A stretch of DNA of 64,000 nt from Stichopus chloronotus (Eukaryota > Echinodermata > Holothuroidea > Aspidochirotida > Stichopodidae): positions 7,618,143 through 7,682,142 of the forward strand of contig CM037845.1 of assembly GCA_021234535.1 (NCBI GenBank). The letters are read 5' to 3'. Below the pieces are notes generated by a model. The model was not told the DNA's origin and did not search any database. It saw only the letters and a program-made list of their open reading frames with translations. The position numbers were made by a program, and so were the translations under genes. Of the stretch, positions 31,561-44,900 are shown one piece after another (the first letter of the stretch is position 1; the number at the start of each line of letters is the position of its first letter).

Positions 31561-32620
31561 GCACGTTTTATGACAGCAAAAGATGTCAAATATAACAGGT
31601 TAGGTCAACGGTCACCTGGTAATTGAAAAATAATGTCTCAAAAATCTGAAATACTATTTTATTTCACATTGGAAAGTCTAGCACAATCAATTTATGACCT
31701 CAAAAGACGCTAAATATTGTGCTGGATTGCATTTAAGATTATCTAGTAGGTAAAAATTCCTCGAAATAGGGATGGGAACACCCCTCCCATGACAACCATC
31801 TCCAGGGCAAACATCGCTTATCTCATGCTTCCCCCACCCCCATCCCCACCCCTCCCACACACACACACACACACCTTAAAAATGCCAGTGTAGGACAGCA
31901 CGATGACTATCATTTACAAAAAGGATGTCGGAACAAGGGCTACTGCTCTACATTTGTGAAATCATCGAAGGTTGTAGCAACCTTCTTACAACTAACTAGC
32001 TGTTATCACCAGGAAGTAACAGTGGTTGGAGAAGTTTTTCTGGAAACTAGAATTTCTCTGGAAAAAAAATGTGAAAAAAAAAAATGTGCAATGTATGACA
32101 AACAATGCACCAGATTTTGTCCACGGTTACGTGGTAGTTGAAAATGTCTCAAAAATAAAAGAAGAAAAAAAACTGTTATAATCAGAAAAGCTTTTGGATT
32201 TACTTATATGGAAATTACGATATAACTTCAAAAGACGTCACTTATAGCAGCCACTAGGATTCCCAGGAAAACAAATGCTACTTCAAAAGTTGTTGGAGAA
32301 GTTTTCTTTTCTTGAAACTAGAATTTTCCTAGAAAACAATATATGACAAGCAATGCACCAGATTTTGTCCAAGGTTACCTGGTAGTTGGTTGCCTGGTAG
32401 AAAATATCTCTCTCTCTCCCGTCTCAGAAAAAACTATTATAACTAGAAAAGCTTGGAACAGACCTCATGGAAATTACGAAATGACTTCAAAAGACGTCAC
32501 ATATTGCACCACTTGGATATCTCAGAAAAACAAATGCTACCTCAAAAGATGTAAGATAGAGCATCAGGTTTTGTCTATGGTTAGATGGTAGTTGAAAAAC
32601 TTTTCAAAAGGGAGAGGAAC
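31560..32620. repeat. Diverged tandem array, unit ~200-260 bp, about four copies
   Basis: Recurring blocks: AATGCACCAGATTTTGTCCA (32104 and 32353), GGTTACCTGGTAGTTG and variants (about 31612, 32123, 32375, 32580), CTTCAAAAGACGTCAC (about 32228 and 32485), ATGGAAATTACGA (about 32208 and 32468) and AAAACAAATGCTAC (32270 and 32529). The first copy, near 31560-31760, is the most diverged. Non-coding. Confidence 0.7.
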
Positions 32621-35129
32621 AAACCCACTTTAGACCCTTCACCCATCTCATGATTTTCTCCTCATCAAATTAAACTGGCGCTCCCCCAGTGAACATAAAA
32701 CCATCCATATTTACAATCTTTCCCACTTTCGGACTCTCATTTTTTTCCTCGAAGCACTGGCAAATAATTTGGGGGTGAAGATAACTTTAGTCCCCCACTT
32801 TTTTCACTGAAGCGGCTATTCATCCTCTCACCCCCCAAGGATCCACCCCTAGCTAATAAATATACATATTTGATTTAATAGACCAGAAAATGGAAAGACA
32901 GTAAATAATAGTGAAACAGTGACTACGCTTACGCCGGCCAACTGCTTGGTGGTTCCCCCTTCACTTCCTGGCCGTCCTACATCAGTACGTGCCAATCGCA
33001 ACTCCCTGACTTAACTGTGTGCGAACAGAGGGATTTCAGAAGACTTCGTTACACTGTAGTGGGAATGTCGTGAAGTGAAGGGAAGACACATTCGCACTTC
33101 AGGGCGAATGTATCAGTCTTCCAAAGTATCAGTCATCCATACCCCAATCGACGTGTCTCCTTGCGTGTTGCATTTATACTGCTTTACGAGTTCATATTAT
33201 GAATGATATCATTAAAACAAATTTGATGTATTAATAAATCCTTTGTGATACTAATTAAACCACCTTGTGATGTTAAATATTCAATTCAATCGATATTGAT
33301 AATTAAATTAATGATATCAGGGTTCTCCAAAGATATTCAAGAGACGGGGGGGGGGGGGGGGAGGGATGTGTGGAGTGTACCATAGGCGGGTCCAGGATTT
33401 GGCAGAAGGGAGGAGGGCAGCGGAAACATGACTGCCCGTGGCCCTGGGGGAGGAGTCAAAGGGTAGGGGTTTCCCTCCGTCTAATATTAAATGAAAACAG
33501 TGGAACTGATACCAGTGTTTTGTATGTGCTGTTCTTCAAACCGTGTGTCACTGTCACTGAGTTTGTCGCAAATAAAGCAATCTACAGAGTGAAATCTCTG
33601 TTACAATTTTATTTTGTATCAAAGGCCGAAGTTGATATCTTTTTCTGTAACATTATGTGTGTCAACAGCAGTCATGCTATGTTGAAGTTCTCGATGGAAT
33701 AGGTTTCAAACTGATGGTTCCACATAGCAGGAAGATAATTTCTTGTACGAGTTACTTTTTTTCTTCTGATCACCAAGAATTTCGATCCAAATCAGATATA
33801 TATATGACCTCCAGTAAGACACTAACGGTGCAAAAAGTTATGGCACAATAGCCTGAAATTGTGGAAAATTATAGCTGAAGTCTTTTGAACGTAGAAAGCA
33901 GTTTTCTGTGGGCCTGGTTACCCTGGTAATAGGCTGAAATAAGCAATTCAATGTAGTGCTCCTGAGGAACCACAGAGGATAATATTCATGGTAATGTATG
34001 GAGTTGGCCTAAGATATACTGTATTCCTTATGAGCTATGACGTTATCAAGGTGTCAAAACTCTGGGTAACAGAATTTAGTAACTCTTTATAAGAGTACTG
34101 GTATTTTGAGGTCAAAAATAAAGAACAAAGTTTCACTGAAACTGCACATAAAGTTGGAAAAATTCAACATTTTTAGCCTGGGGTCGGAACCTCCGCCCTC
34201 CTAAATCTCCCCCCCCCCCCCGTGCACGCGATGGCAAAGTCACAATCCTGGAGGGGGATCTGAAGGGATTTCCCCTTTCACAGAACTTGTTTGATCATAT
34301 TCGTACGCTAACTGGTGACATACGGAGTCACTTAGAGACGGTTTTTTAATTGCTCCCTTTGAAATTACTGTAGCCTATCGGTTAACTTTTTCCTCCCGAG
34401 CGAAGATCTTTTTAGGGGACGGTACCTTCTTTATTAATGAGAAGGGGCCATCACTTTTGGAGGGGTATGTACTACCTGTCACAGAGCATGCGCATTTAGC
34501 GATGCAGCGTGATTTTTGAAAAACACAATTGCCTAAACAGTAATGACAGTGCCCCCCCCCCTCCAATATTTCATTTGTTTGAACTTCGAAAGTCCGTGCC
34601 TTATTTTTTGCCGGTAAATTCAAATTAATTCATTAATAAACCAGAAAAAACGATTTGTTATACATAAACATGAATGAAATAAGGACAAAGGATAAAAAGT
34701 CGCACTTGATAAAATATCTGCCATTGGCATGACTGCTGAGAGGACGAAAGCAGTAATGAACAAGTCTCTGCTCAGGTTCCACCAATCACATAAAAGTATT
34801 AAATCTTATTTTTTGCTTTTTTGTTCTAATGTTTCCGAGAAGGCCAGCAATTAATTGCCCATGAGTTCAAATAAATCGATCAAACTATCACAGAAATACC
34901 TTGGTAATAAATAAAGACACCTGAAATATCTAAAAACGTCCTAATTGGCAATGATGTTTAATTGCTTCTATTTAATGACTCGTTAGGCTGCTGTTATTGT
35001 GTAGCTTAATTATGATGCACTCGGCTGATCCAGTCACGACTATGTTATAAGTGTTAGGGTTTAAATTAGGGGTCAAGCAGTTGACGTAGGAGTGTAGGAG
35101 CTTTTAAAAGTTAACTTACCCTTGAAGTT

Positions 35130-35470
35130 TTCAATAGCTATCTGTAAGCTGATTCTACACTATACTCTGAGACTCCATTATTCTTACTCTTTCCTCTTAC
35201 AGGACCCTTTCCTTCTTTCTACTTCTTTCTACTCTCCCTTCCTTCTCTTCTCCTCTTCTTCTTTTTGTTCCTTTGTTGTTTTACTATTGTCTTCTTGTAA
35301 TATATTTTTGGTCTTTTTCACCTTTTGGTCATTAGCTGAGATAACAGTGTACACTGTTGATCTAGTGCCTTTCATATGTATACATATATTATAATCTGCA
35401 TTACTGAAGTGTACATACTTTGTAAAACATGAGAAATAAATTTGAAATTGAAAATTGAAAAAAAATCGCC
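35130..35470 (+). repeat. Retroposon-like 3' tail
   Basis: A long pyrimidine-rich stretch (35195-35290) leads to AATAAATTTGAAATTGAAAATTGAAAA at about 35434-35462. A polyadenylation-like AATAAA joined to a TTGAAA microsatellite is the usual look of a LINE or SINE 3' end in invertebrates. No coding domain is recognisable upstream. Confidence 0.4.
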
Positions 35471-35977
35471 TGCTTATATCTTAAAGGGATAGGAGTTGGG
35501 CAATGTTTACGAAAATTCGGTCCTGGTCATGTGCAGAGTGCAGTGCAGCCTGACTGCCACAAACATGTTAAATCATTTCATGTATTTCGTTCATACATAC
35601 ATATATACATACAGGCATATAAAGAAGAAAATCATGGAAACTGTTCTTCAGAAATTTGCTTCTTGAAATCTCATGAGTAGTCGATAACAACTCGAAACAA
35701 AGATATACAGTTTCTAAGCAGTTGGTGCATCCAACATGTGTCTCAGCAACGGCAAACACCCTTCGTTTTTTGTTTCCACTGTTTCCTACGATGATGAGCC
35801 TGAATACCACATTCAACTTTCTTTGGAATAATTGGCGTTCAATAGTTCATGGCGGTTGTATATTAAAAACGACTGGACTACCGAGTTTATATGAATCTCC
35901 ATGGAAATGCAGAATCAACTTTTCCTTCTTCCGCGAGCATAGACCTAAACTAGGTTCGCTTAAAGAGGAGGGAAAAC

Positions 35978-35992
35978 ATGGCGGAAATCGAG
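35978..35992 (+). CDS. AK9: AK9 exon 1 (MAEIE)
   Basis: ATG at 35978 in the context AAAACATGG, five codons, then donor GTAGGA. Phase 0 matches exon 2, whose frame is open upstream to its acceptor without a conserved start. Chosen from context; another first exon is possible. Confidence 0.6.
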
Positions 35993-38900
35993 GTAGGAAG
36001 CTACTGTATTTCGAAATATAATTAAAAAGCGTTAACACAGTCAGATGAACAGCTGTCAAGCGTGCTGAAAGTAAAATGTGGTTGTAATGTAGCCTAACTA
36101 ACGTCGTAACGTTAACTCAACTGTGCTATGCACTAATGCAGGTATGCTTGTGCATGATGGAGTCTATTGTTATTTGCATCAAGCAATGCATCTGCATTAG
36201 GTAGGCTAGGCTTACTGCCGAGGTAACGTTGACGTTTGATCTAGGTAACATCAGGTTGATTAAACAAAGTTACCTGTCACTGTGTTAATCCAGTACACCT
36301 GTAGAATACAATGCCCCTACAATACGTACCAGTTACCAGTATTACCACTTAGGCTTGGGAGGCGCAATATGTGGCAGTAACTGTGAAGTGCTTTTCTTCC
36401 CTTGTTTGAGTTGAAATTATCAGTAAATTCTAAAACGTTTGACTTTGAGGGGGAGATGGAGTCAACATCTGGGCCTAGGCTACTTGTAATCAGTGCATAT
36501 GTGCCCATACTTTTGTGCACCTTTATGATATCAGGCCATGAGTTTTAGATTTTCAAGGTGTGCTACAAGTCACACTCCTCAGAAAATTTAAATTGCGATT
36601 GCACTCGCATGCCTCAGAAGGCGTGTGATATGCAATCTTCTGAATTAAAAAAAGTACAAAGTGACCTTTGAACTGCTCATAATAAGTATGCTGATACCTT
36701 TTTGGGACTAGCCTAGTAGCTTGCAAATGTTATTCTGTGGGTGGAAGGGCAGCTAAAGAAAAATACAGTATGGTGATTTCATTTAACTAACCTAGGCTAG
36801 TACTAAGAAGGCTAGCCTTGTCCTATATGTCTATTCTGTCATGATCCCAAAACTAAGGGAACACACTTTACAAGTATAGGTAATCATTTATGATTTCATG
36901 TGAAACACACTCATTATAAATTTGGTCATTTTGAAACAATATCTGTTTTAGTATAGTAAAAGGTCTTCTGTAGTTATCTGTTGCCATGCAGACATGGAGC
37001 ATATATGACAAACTTCAAAAAATACAATAAGGCATGCAGGAAAATATGGTATGTACTTTATGCGGTGTAGGTCCACTGTGACTGCAACTGTGACTCCATT
37101 CTCACTTTGACTCAAATCGAAGATGGCTAACAGTACCTTGATGTATGATATGTGCACTGACTGCGACTTCGACTGCACCTCCACTATCAATAATAGTACC
37201 TGGATACAGTATGCAATTCCAATATATATGTGCACTATGACTGCACCTCCACTCTCAGAATTTAACAGTACCTGGATTCCAGGCTGAATGTCGTTCATAC
37301 ATCCACTGCAACTGTGCCTGCACAAGTCTACATTAGCATGGCTGGCTCAGTGGACTTAACAATTTTTCTGAAAATAGACAGGACAGATGCTCAGTCATTC
37401 TCAAAGTAACTATGCTTCATGGCCACTCCGTCTACATGATTTTTCAGAGTGATTTAAAGTCGTGTATTGCATTCTGTTGTTACTCCTGTTACTCCTCAGT
37501 AGAAATTGGCGTAGCGAATCTTGAATCTCATCAGAAAGCAGAAAAGCCCTGAATAAATTCCCATAAATATGTGACTGGGAGTATCAACAAAAGTAGCCTA
37601 CTCTTATGCAGATTGAAGCAAAACCATTTGACCAAGTCTGGAAACAGAACAAGCTGACAAACATCTATTGTACTTTAGTAACAAAGACTATGGTTGAACT
37701 ATCCCTACAGTATAGACAACAACGTCAGTAACATGATGATGAAGACGATGATGAATAATGTCACACTTGTTTTCTCTCCAACAGTCCCATTTCAGTATCA
37801 CTGTTTGTTTGCTTTGCCCATAGCACTGTGTATCCTTTTAACCACTAGCTCAATTGAATACATTTTGAAAGTTTAAGCACGAAATCATGTACAATTTAAG
37901 GCCAAGTAAAACAAAACTAGTTTCTGGTCTGTGCCTGCACAAACTTTTCCTCCTGCACAAATTTTTTTTTTTACCATCAAAAGACGGATTTTTAACCAAA
38001 AATGTCATGTCCCGAACACGGAAATCATCTCTCCAAGCCTTGAGCAATACCCTTGCAACATAGCACTCATTGATACAGTGATGAAGCATGTAAAAAAATA
38101 GTTTGCGTAGTTGCCAACAGACCTTTGGGGTTCCTGAGTGTAAAAAAAACAAAGAAAAAAAGGCCTGCATGCCCAAATTTTTGAGAAGTGTGGACGAGAA
38201 ACTAGTTTTTCTTTTACTTAGCCTAGTTTTCAAATTTTTTTTGTTGTCCAACCTTGAGTAGTGTTTGTTGTAGAGTGAGTAGTTCCTGTTGGACTCTTTG
38301 AAATGTATGTGGCAGATAATTACAAATCACAATTTAAATCTATAAATTTCAATACAGAAGGAAATAGGACTTCCAGAACAATAAAACATTTACACTGTTG
38401 TTCGTGACCATTTCTTATCACTTAGACTGTATATCAGTTGCCCAGAAGTATTGTTTCCAATTCAACTATCATAAGTCTTGTACAAGTATGGTACAATTGT
38501 ACAATACGTACCTACCTTTTACCTACTAACCACTGTGCATCTTTTCGCCATGCAGCAAGATGCGGACATACATATAGAGGCGGCTACCCCGAGCGTCACC
38601 ATAGACATGGCAGATACGAGACCAGCAACTCAAATAGCGTTAGATTCAGTCACCCCCGGATTGGCGGAACAAGGAAACGACGGTCAAGGAGTACTCGACC
38701 TGAGCACCAGCAGGGCATTAAGTGTTTCCAGTTTTGATGGATCCCAGCACAACAGCACTACAAACATTGGCACTATGGATGCAGACCCATTTGATGAAGA
38801 TGAAGTAAGACACCAAACTCTATTGTCTCCATTCATAAAAATATGTTTTATTTATTTGATTTGTCATTGGAAAAGCTACCCACTATGCTTTGAGCAAATC

Positions 38901-41900
38901 TCATTTCAAATGCTAATAGATACAGTACTTCATAATACAGTAATGTTAACTTCCATGTGTTCGTGCGTTATACTGTTACCTTCATCAAAGGAAAACGTTC
39001 ATGAGATTTTTGATCATTTCAAAATGGGTAGTTGAGAAAAAAGTGAGAGAATGTCAGTTCAAAAGATGGAAAAGATTCTGGTACTGCAAATGGAACATTG
39101 TTCATGGTTTTGAAGAGTGTGAATGTTCAACAAGACTTAGCCTCTGAAGTAAAGCAAATACTGTTGCTAGTATTATTGGTGTATGTAGTGCCATTTCTTT
39201 GCAAGTTGTCATGTGAATACAGACAAGTTGGTTACAGTATATGGCCTTGAAAATGGATCAATCATCAGCCAACATCTTAAATTTGTCCTGATTTTCCAGG
39301 GCAGGCAATAATTTTTGGAAACAGCAGATTTTCCCTCAGTCCAATTTTGAATCTATCACCACTTCTTCTTTCTATCACCCATGTCAGGCTGAACTGAGGT
39401 TCCTCCATTCCAAACCAACATGCTTCATCATTTTGGGGAAGCCGGGCTCAGGCAAGACAGGCTTGGCCAAAAAGTTAGCACAGACTTGGCAGTGTCAGCT
39501 TGTGAATGCTACAGAGCTGATCCTTCAAAATATCGACTTACAGACAGACCTGGGGAAGAAAGTTGCAAGAGATCCTCATCAAAGGCGGGGTCATTCCGGA
39601 AGAGATGGCAGCGAGGCTGATAGAAGAAAAGATAAACTCACCGGAAGTCACACATCACGGTAAGAGATAACTTGCTGAGGAGTAATAGCCTAATAGGGAA
39701 GTAAAATACCCTGTATACAAAACCTAAGACAACTTCAGAGAGCTGTAAAGCAAGTAAGTCATAAAGTGTGCACAGAAAAATATATGTTAGTATCCAAGCA
39801 GGGCTTGTTTTGAATTTGTTCTGTGCGATAGACAAGTTTGCAGTTTATTATCATTTTTCTCCAGTTTTTCCAGTGGCAGATATCTCAACTTCAGGGTGGC
39901 TGAACAAATGTTGACACTCTTTGCAGGCTACATGATCATCTCAACAGTAGGCATCCCTGATTGAACAGTGATACGAGTGAGGGAGAATGCATAGATTCTT
40001 TGTGCCTTGATTCCTTTTGTTCCAAGTGAATGGTTCTTGATTGTCAGTCTGTAGGAAATATGTGTAGAATGTTGTGAACAGATAGTAGTCTGGTTCATTG
40101 AAAATTGATTTACTAAAAATCAGTTGTTTGACAATGAAAAAGGAGTCACTAGTACCATGATGAGACTTCATTGACGGTGTCAAAATGTTGCTCTTGCTAT
40201 TCTCAGTGACATTAATGTGTATGTAATTACGTAACATAGTGGTTTATGTGATCGTTCATACTTAACATACATAGCTGGTGTCACTGCCTTTCACAGGTTA
40301 TGTAATTGATGATTTCCCATGTATGAGCGAGGAGTACATGAAGGTCACAGATCAGCTGGCACTCATCAAAAACTGGGATCTGAAACCAGATTTCATCATA
40401 AACTTGAGGGTAAGTCATAATCTATGTGTGTTTAGTATGCTATCACAGCATTTGTGATTGGGCATTCCCTTATTTGGAGAATAGACTCTAAACTGATCTA
40501 CGTAAAGTGCAATGTTATTGGTCAGCTTGTTAGTAGTCGCTCAATGTCTCTATATTTCACTCTCTTTGCGAATGTCTGTTTTACAAGTCTTCATCATTTT
40601 GACACCTCAATTCAACAGATCCCTTTTCCTGCAGTGCAGATAGGCCAGGGATTAGTTGTAGTCAGTACTGATTGCCATTGCAGAGACAAATAGAAATTAG
40701 AAATACACACTGCCCCACAATCTCAAGCAGATCTTCTATCAAGGCAAGTATGTTTTCTGTTTGCAAGAATAGCCAAAGCAAAGACTGCAGTATGGTGATG
40801 AGAGGATTTAACTGTGCATGAAAAGTACATTGTAAGTGCCCTCATGATTTTTTTAGCTTGATTCCCCTTCCTCAATTTACAATTCCCTGTTTTCCATCGT
40901 AACCATTTCACATGAGGAAGAAATTATCAGTCACCTCAGGAAAATACCTCTTGGAAATACAACAAAATGACACAAGTCACTGCCTTGTTTCTCCATCAAG
41001 ACCTGAGACAATACAGTATCTCTGTATAAACACTCCACAGTGGTATTTAAGAGACAGATTTGTTCTCTGAAATATTAGATTTGATACACACATCTGTAAG
41101 AGGTTCGTTTAAGCTGTCTACCCACGAGAAGTGATGACAAACATTGCCTGGTAATTACTATTTACACATCATATCAGATTTGCAGACATGCTGGTCAGTG
41201 ACAAGTAGCTGGTGGTAGCTGACACTTAAAAAGGCTCATTGAGTTGTTTTGTGAAATTCACTAATTTTTTCTACACCTTTCAAGTTTCCTTCACATACTT
41301 ATCACAAATGGTCAAACTAGGAGGATCGCAAATGTTTCACATGGCAATTGAACATTAATGAGTGGGTAAGTAACGATTCAATTTGGTTTTGGAAAATTTG
41401 TGACGAGACACTTTTCATATTAGTATTACTATTCACATGCAGACAACCAATACAAGTAGCAGTGAAAAATTCGAAAATTTTAACAGCTTTTTATAACTAT
41501 TGGATGTGAAACTTTACTAATTATGCTAATTGTAAGTATTGTCATGTGTTTGTATCCTTCAAAATCTCCAAAATCTTTATTGATATCACCTCAGTGAGCC
41601 CCTTCAAGAGCCATTCGTTAAATTACCGGCCTGCAAATTCAATGGAAATTCCACAGAAAGATTCTGAAAAGAAATTTCATGGAATTATACATTGTTGGAA
41701 TTTATTGCAGCATGAAACAACTCACATTTGTATCTGGTTATCTGATGCAAAACAAGACATTCATCCATAGTCCCAAACCATCACTAGTATTGCAAGCAAA
41801 ACTTTCTGAACGCAGCATCTCCCTTAAGATCTTTTAGCCAATGCAGTGTCCTTACCTGCACTGACAAAGCACCTGCAGCAGCCACTCAGAAAACTCTAGC

Positions 41901-44900
41901 CAGAGCCCTGCATTGTATCATTTTCTGCTATTTTGTGAGAGTAAATATGTGAGTCCTATATTTCACATGTTACATCCACCCATGAGGTGAATCACCATTT
42001 CAGTTGCCCGTTCTGTATGTTATGTCGCAGATTCCTGACAAGGATCTCATACACCGGAGATCCGGTCAGCGGATCGACCCAGCAACCAACCACATATACA
42101 CCCGTGAGCAGTGGAACCCTGACAAACCACCTCCAAAACCAGATCAGGAAGGGGAAGGGGAAGAAGACGATGTAGAAGATGATGAAGAAGAGGAGGAAGA
42201 AGAGGCAGAGGACAATGCAGCAGGGGAAGATGTGAGTTTTGAAAGCTTCACTCCATTTTCTGTCTTTCTGTTGATGGACTGTAAACATGAGCCCTGTGGT
42301 TCTAGAGGGGAGGGGTAGACAGTTGTTGTAAAGTGTCATTAGTGTAAGCTGTAATCAAAAAATGTCCACTACAAAGAGTCATTATAGTTATTAAGTCATG
42401 CATACCTCTGTATTATGAAAATGGCAAAGTTTTCAGCAGTTTGGGTCAATCTAATATTAGTGATCAACAGAAAGTTTTGTTTTCAGATGGGCAGTCACAC
42501 CAAATCTCAGGATTTGATTTGTTACATGTGACAGGAGCTATGTATGTACTCACAGACTGATTGGATAACTTGCATCATTTTCTGTGGTTGCTATTGACAG
42601 TTTCCAGATGACAGACCTGAGCTCTCGGTAGAAATGATAGAGCGTTTGGTGCGAAGGCCCGAAGATCTGCCTGTCCATGTGACGGAAAGCGTCAAACTTT
42701 ACAAGGAGAAGCTCATTAAGATGTATGAGGTGAGCGTTGGGGTCAAAAAGGGAGAGACCGATAATGAAGACATCTGTAATGTCTCTACTGACAACATTGT
42801 CTATTTGGTTTGAACTATGTCTGATGCATGTTTGTGACTGATTTGGAGAGAAACAACATTTCCTTAGTTCTTTTTTTTTTCTCTTGCTGTGTGCACACCA
42901 AGACATTTGCTGCCAATGGCTATGTTTAAATATATGTCTGTGAGAACAACAGTTGTGGAGCTTTTCGGTTTGTTTTGTCATAATATCTCCATCCGCCTTG
43001 TATTCCTCTGCTGTGTTAGAGACCTGTATGACCAATTGGTTCAATTTGTCAAGCATTTCATCCTTCAGTCGTGTACTCGAGTCCTGACTGTTTGGATTTG
43101 TCGATTCCTTATGCAAGGGCTACTTCATATAAATGGATAACCTCATCCTGGTGTGTCGAGGAAAGTACAAGTTATCTCGTTGAATTTCAGAATTGTTAGG
43201 GCTGATGGCTTTCGAGGGCCTACATAGTGTGACCCTTTGTAGGACATGTGCATGGAATGGGCTACAGAATGTGCAGTTGCTACCTGATCAGTGTTGCAAT
43301 TATTGTAATGTAATAATCTAAACAGTGTCAGGTCATGTTTTGTTCATTTGCTTACCGTCAGTCGGCATCATGAAACCCAGTGCAATTTGCCACCTAGCCA
43401 GACTACTGGCAGCATAACCAGCTTCTCCCATTTGGTATTTTATAGTAGAGGAGAGTGTGTGAGCCCCCCCCCCCCGGGGGAAATGAGACCTGTCAGAGAT
43501 CAACAGAGCTCATCCAACTCATTAATAGTCACTCACAACACTGAGGAAGAGCATCATCAGCTGTTTATGCAACAAGCCTATGGTCCATCACTGATAACTG
43601 TGGTTAGCCCTCTTTCTGCTACTAGGCTTAAATCCTACAGAAAAAGGGATTCATGCAACCAACCCAGGCTGACAGGATAAAGCCTCTAGAGAGAGAGGAA
43701 TTATGTAAATATAGTGTTTACAGTCCCTCATAAAATAGTTCCCATCTCTATGTACCCTGTTGATTATGATGATTGGAATTAATCTTTTGATGCCCTAATT
43801 TAACATTTCACGCAGGACTACATGGCTGATCACAACCAGCAGTATCTCATCGAAATGGATGCCAATACGCCGACCGGGCAGCTCTTCAGAGAACTGATGA
43901 ACCGGTTGAATACGTTCACGTTACGAAGAGCAGGCGGTCCCCATCCGCCTCCAAAACCAGGATGAGGAAGAGATACCAGATGACATTGAAACAGAGGAGT
44001 TAATGAGGACCCTCTCAGGGACCAACATGGTAGCACCCCGCTACAGGTGGAGAAGAAGCAAGTGGGCTCGGGCGTGCCCGGTAGAACTGCAGAGGGGCAA
44101 CGTCGTTATGGGAAAGCCGGAGTTTGCAGTTGGGTCAGTATCAAGCTCCAACTTTTGTTTCAGAAAGCAGTTGGCAAATTCAGTCTGGAAAACCTATTGT
44201 ATCAAATTTCCAGAATCCCAGTTCTCTATAAGATACGTAAATGCAACATAATTAATTTCATTTGTTGTGTGTATTGTTTCATGTTCTTTCAGAGTATGTA
44301 CTTTTGGACTGTTCAATAGAATGTTGTATTCTGATTTTTTTTGTGAAAGAGCTGCATTTCTTCATGTAAATATCACACAAACATTACACATATCATCAGT
44401 CTGTCCCTTGTTTCCCTGATTTCTAACAATATGGGTGTTATCTGTTAACAGAAATAATGCTGAAAACCTCATGTAGATGTGTTAAATCTCGGTAGGACTG
44501 CTCTTTTTCTTGATAGACAAACATTTGGGCTTTGTATACTCCCTTTCAGTTTTCTGGATAAGATTTACGTAATGTCCAGTCCAGAGGCGATGGAACAGTT
44601 CTTGAAGAATCCCCGGCCATATCTCATCAGTCCACAGCCACGCCCACCTTGTAAGCTGTTTGTCGTCGGTCCGCCGCTCTCAGGGAGAACATCGCTCTGC
44701 CATTTGCTTGCTCAGAAATTCAATTCCAGGGTAACTAAGCATTGAATTTACAGCAATCAAGTTATTGAATGGTTCAATTGTTTGGAAAATTGTCAGTTGT
44801 GAAGTCGGTATGATAACCGCGTCTTTTACGCTTTTTTAAAACCTCACTGGAATTGAGAAGATTGCAGATGTATCTTTCTTTTGCTGGAGTCTTCTATAAT

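Larger units (their letters stand above)
29916..35977. other. Intergenic region between divergent tubulin and AK9 genes
   Basis: About 6 kb that must contain both promoters, the tubulin one near 29.9 kb and the AK9 one near 35.9 kb. No convincing TATA box or other core promoter was seen. It contains poly-C/G runs (30188, 31300, 33347, 34210, 34550), two repeat clusters and a retroposon-like tail. The open frames here are not recognisable and mostly overlap repeats. Confidence 0.6.

Noticed and set aside
31034..31564. 176-codon minus-strand open frame
   Set aside because: Lies over dispersed repeats and a poly-C run (PPPPPP); no domain and no splice or start support.
42550..43116. 188-codon minus-strand open frame
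   Set aside because: Overlaps AK9 exon 6 in antisense and then intron sequence; no recognisable family.
44625..44640. CTCATCAG as a minus-strand hammerhead core
   Set aside because: It lies inside AK9 exon 8 coding sequence and has no adjoining stem II or GAAA.
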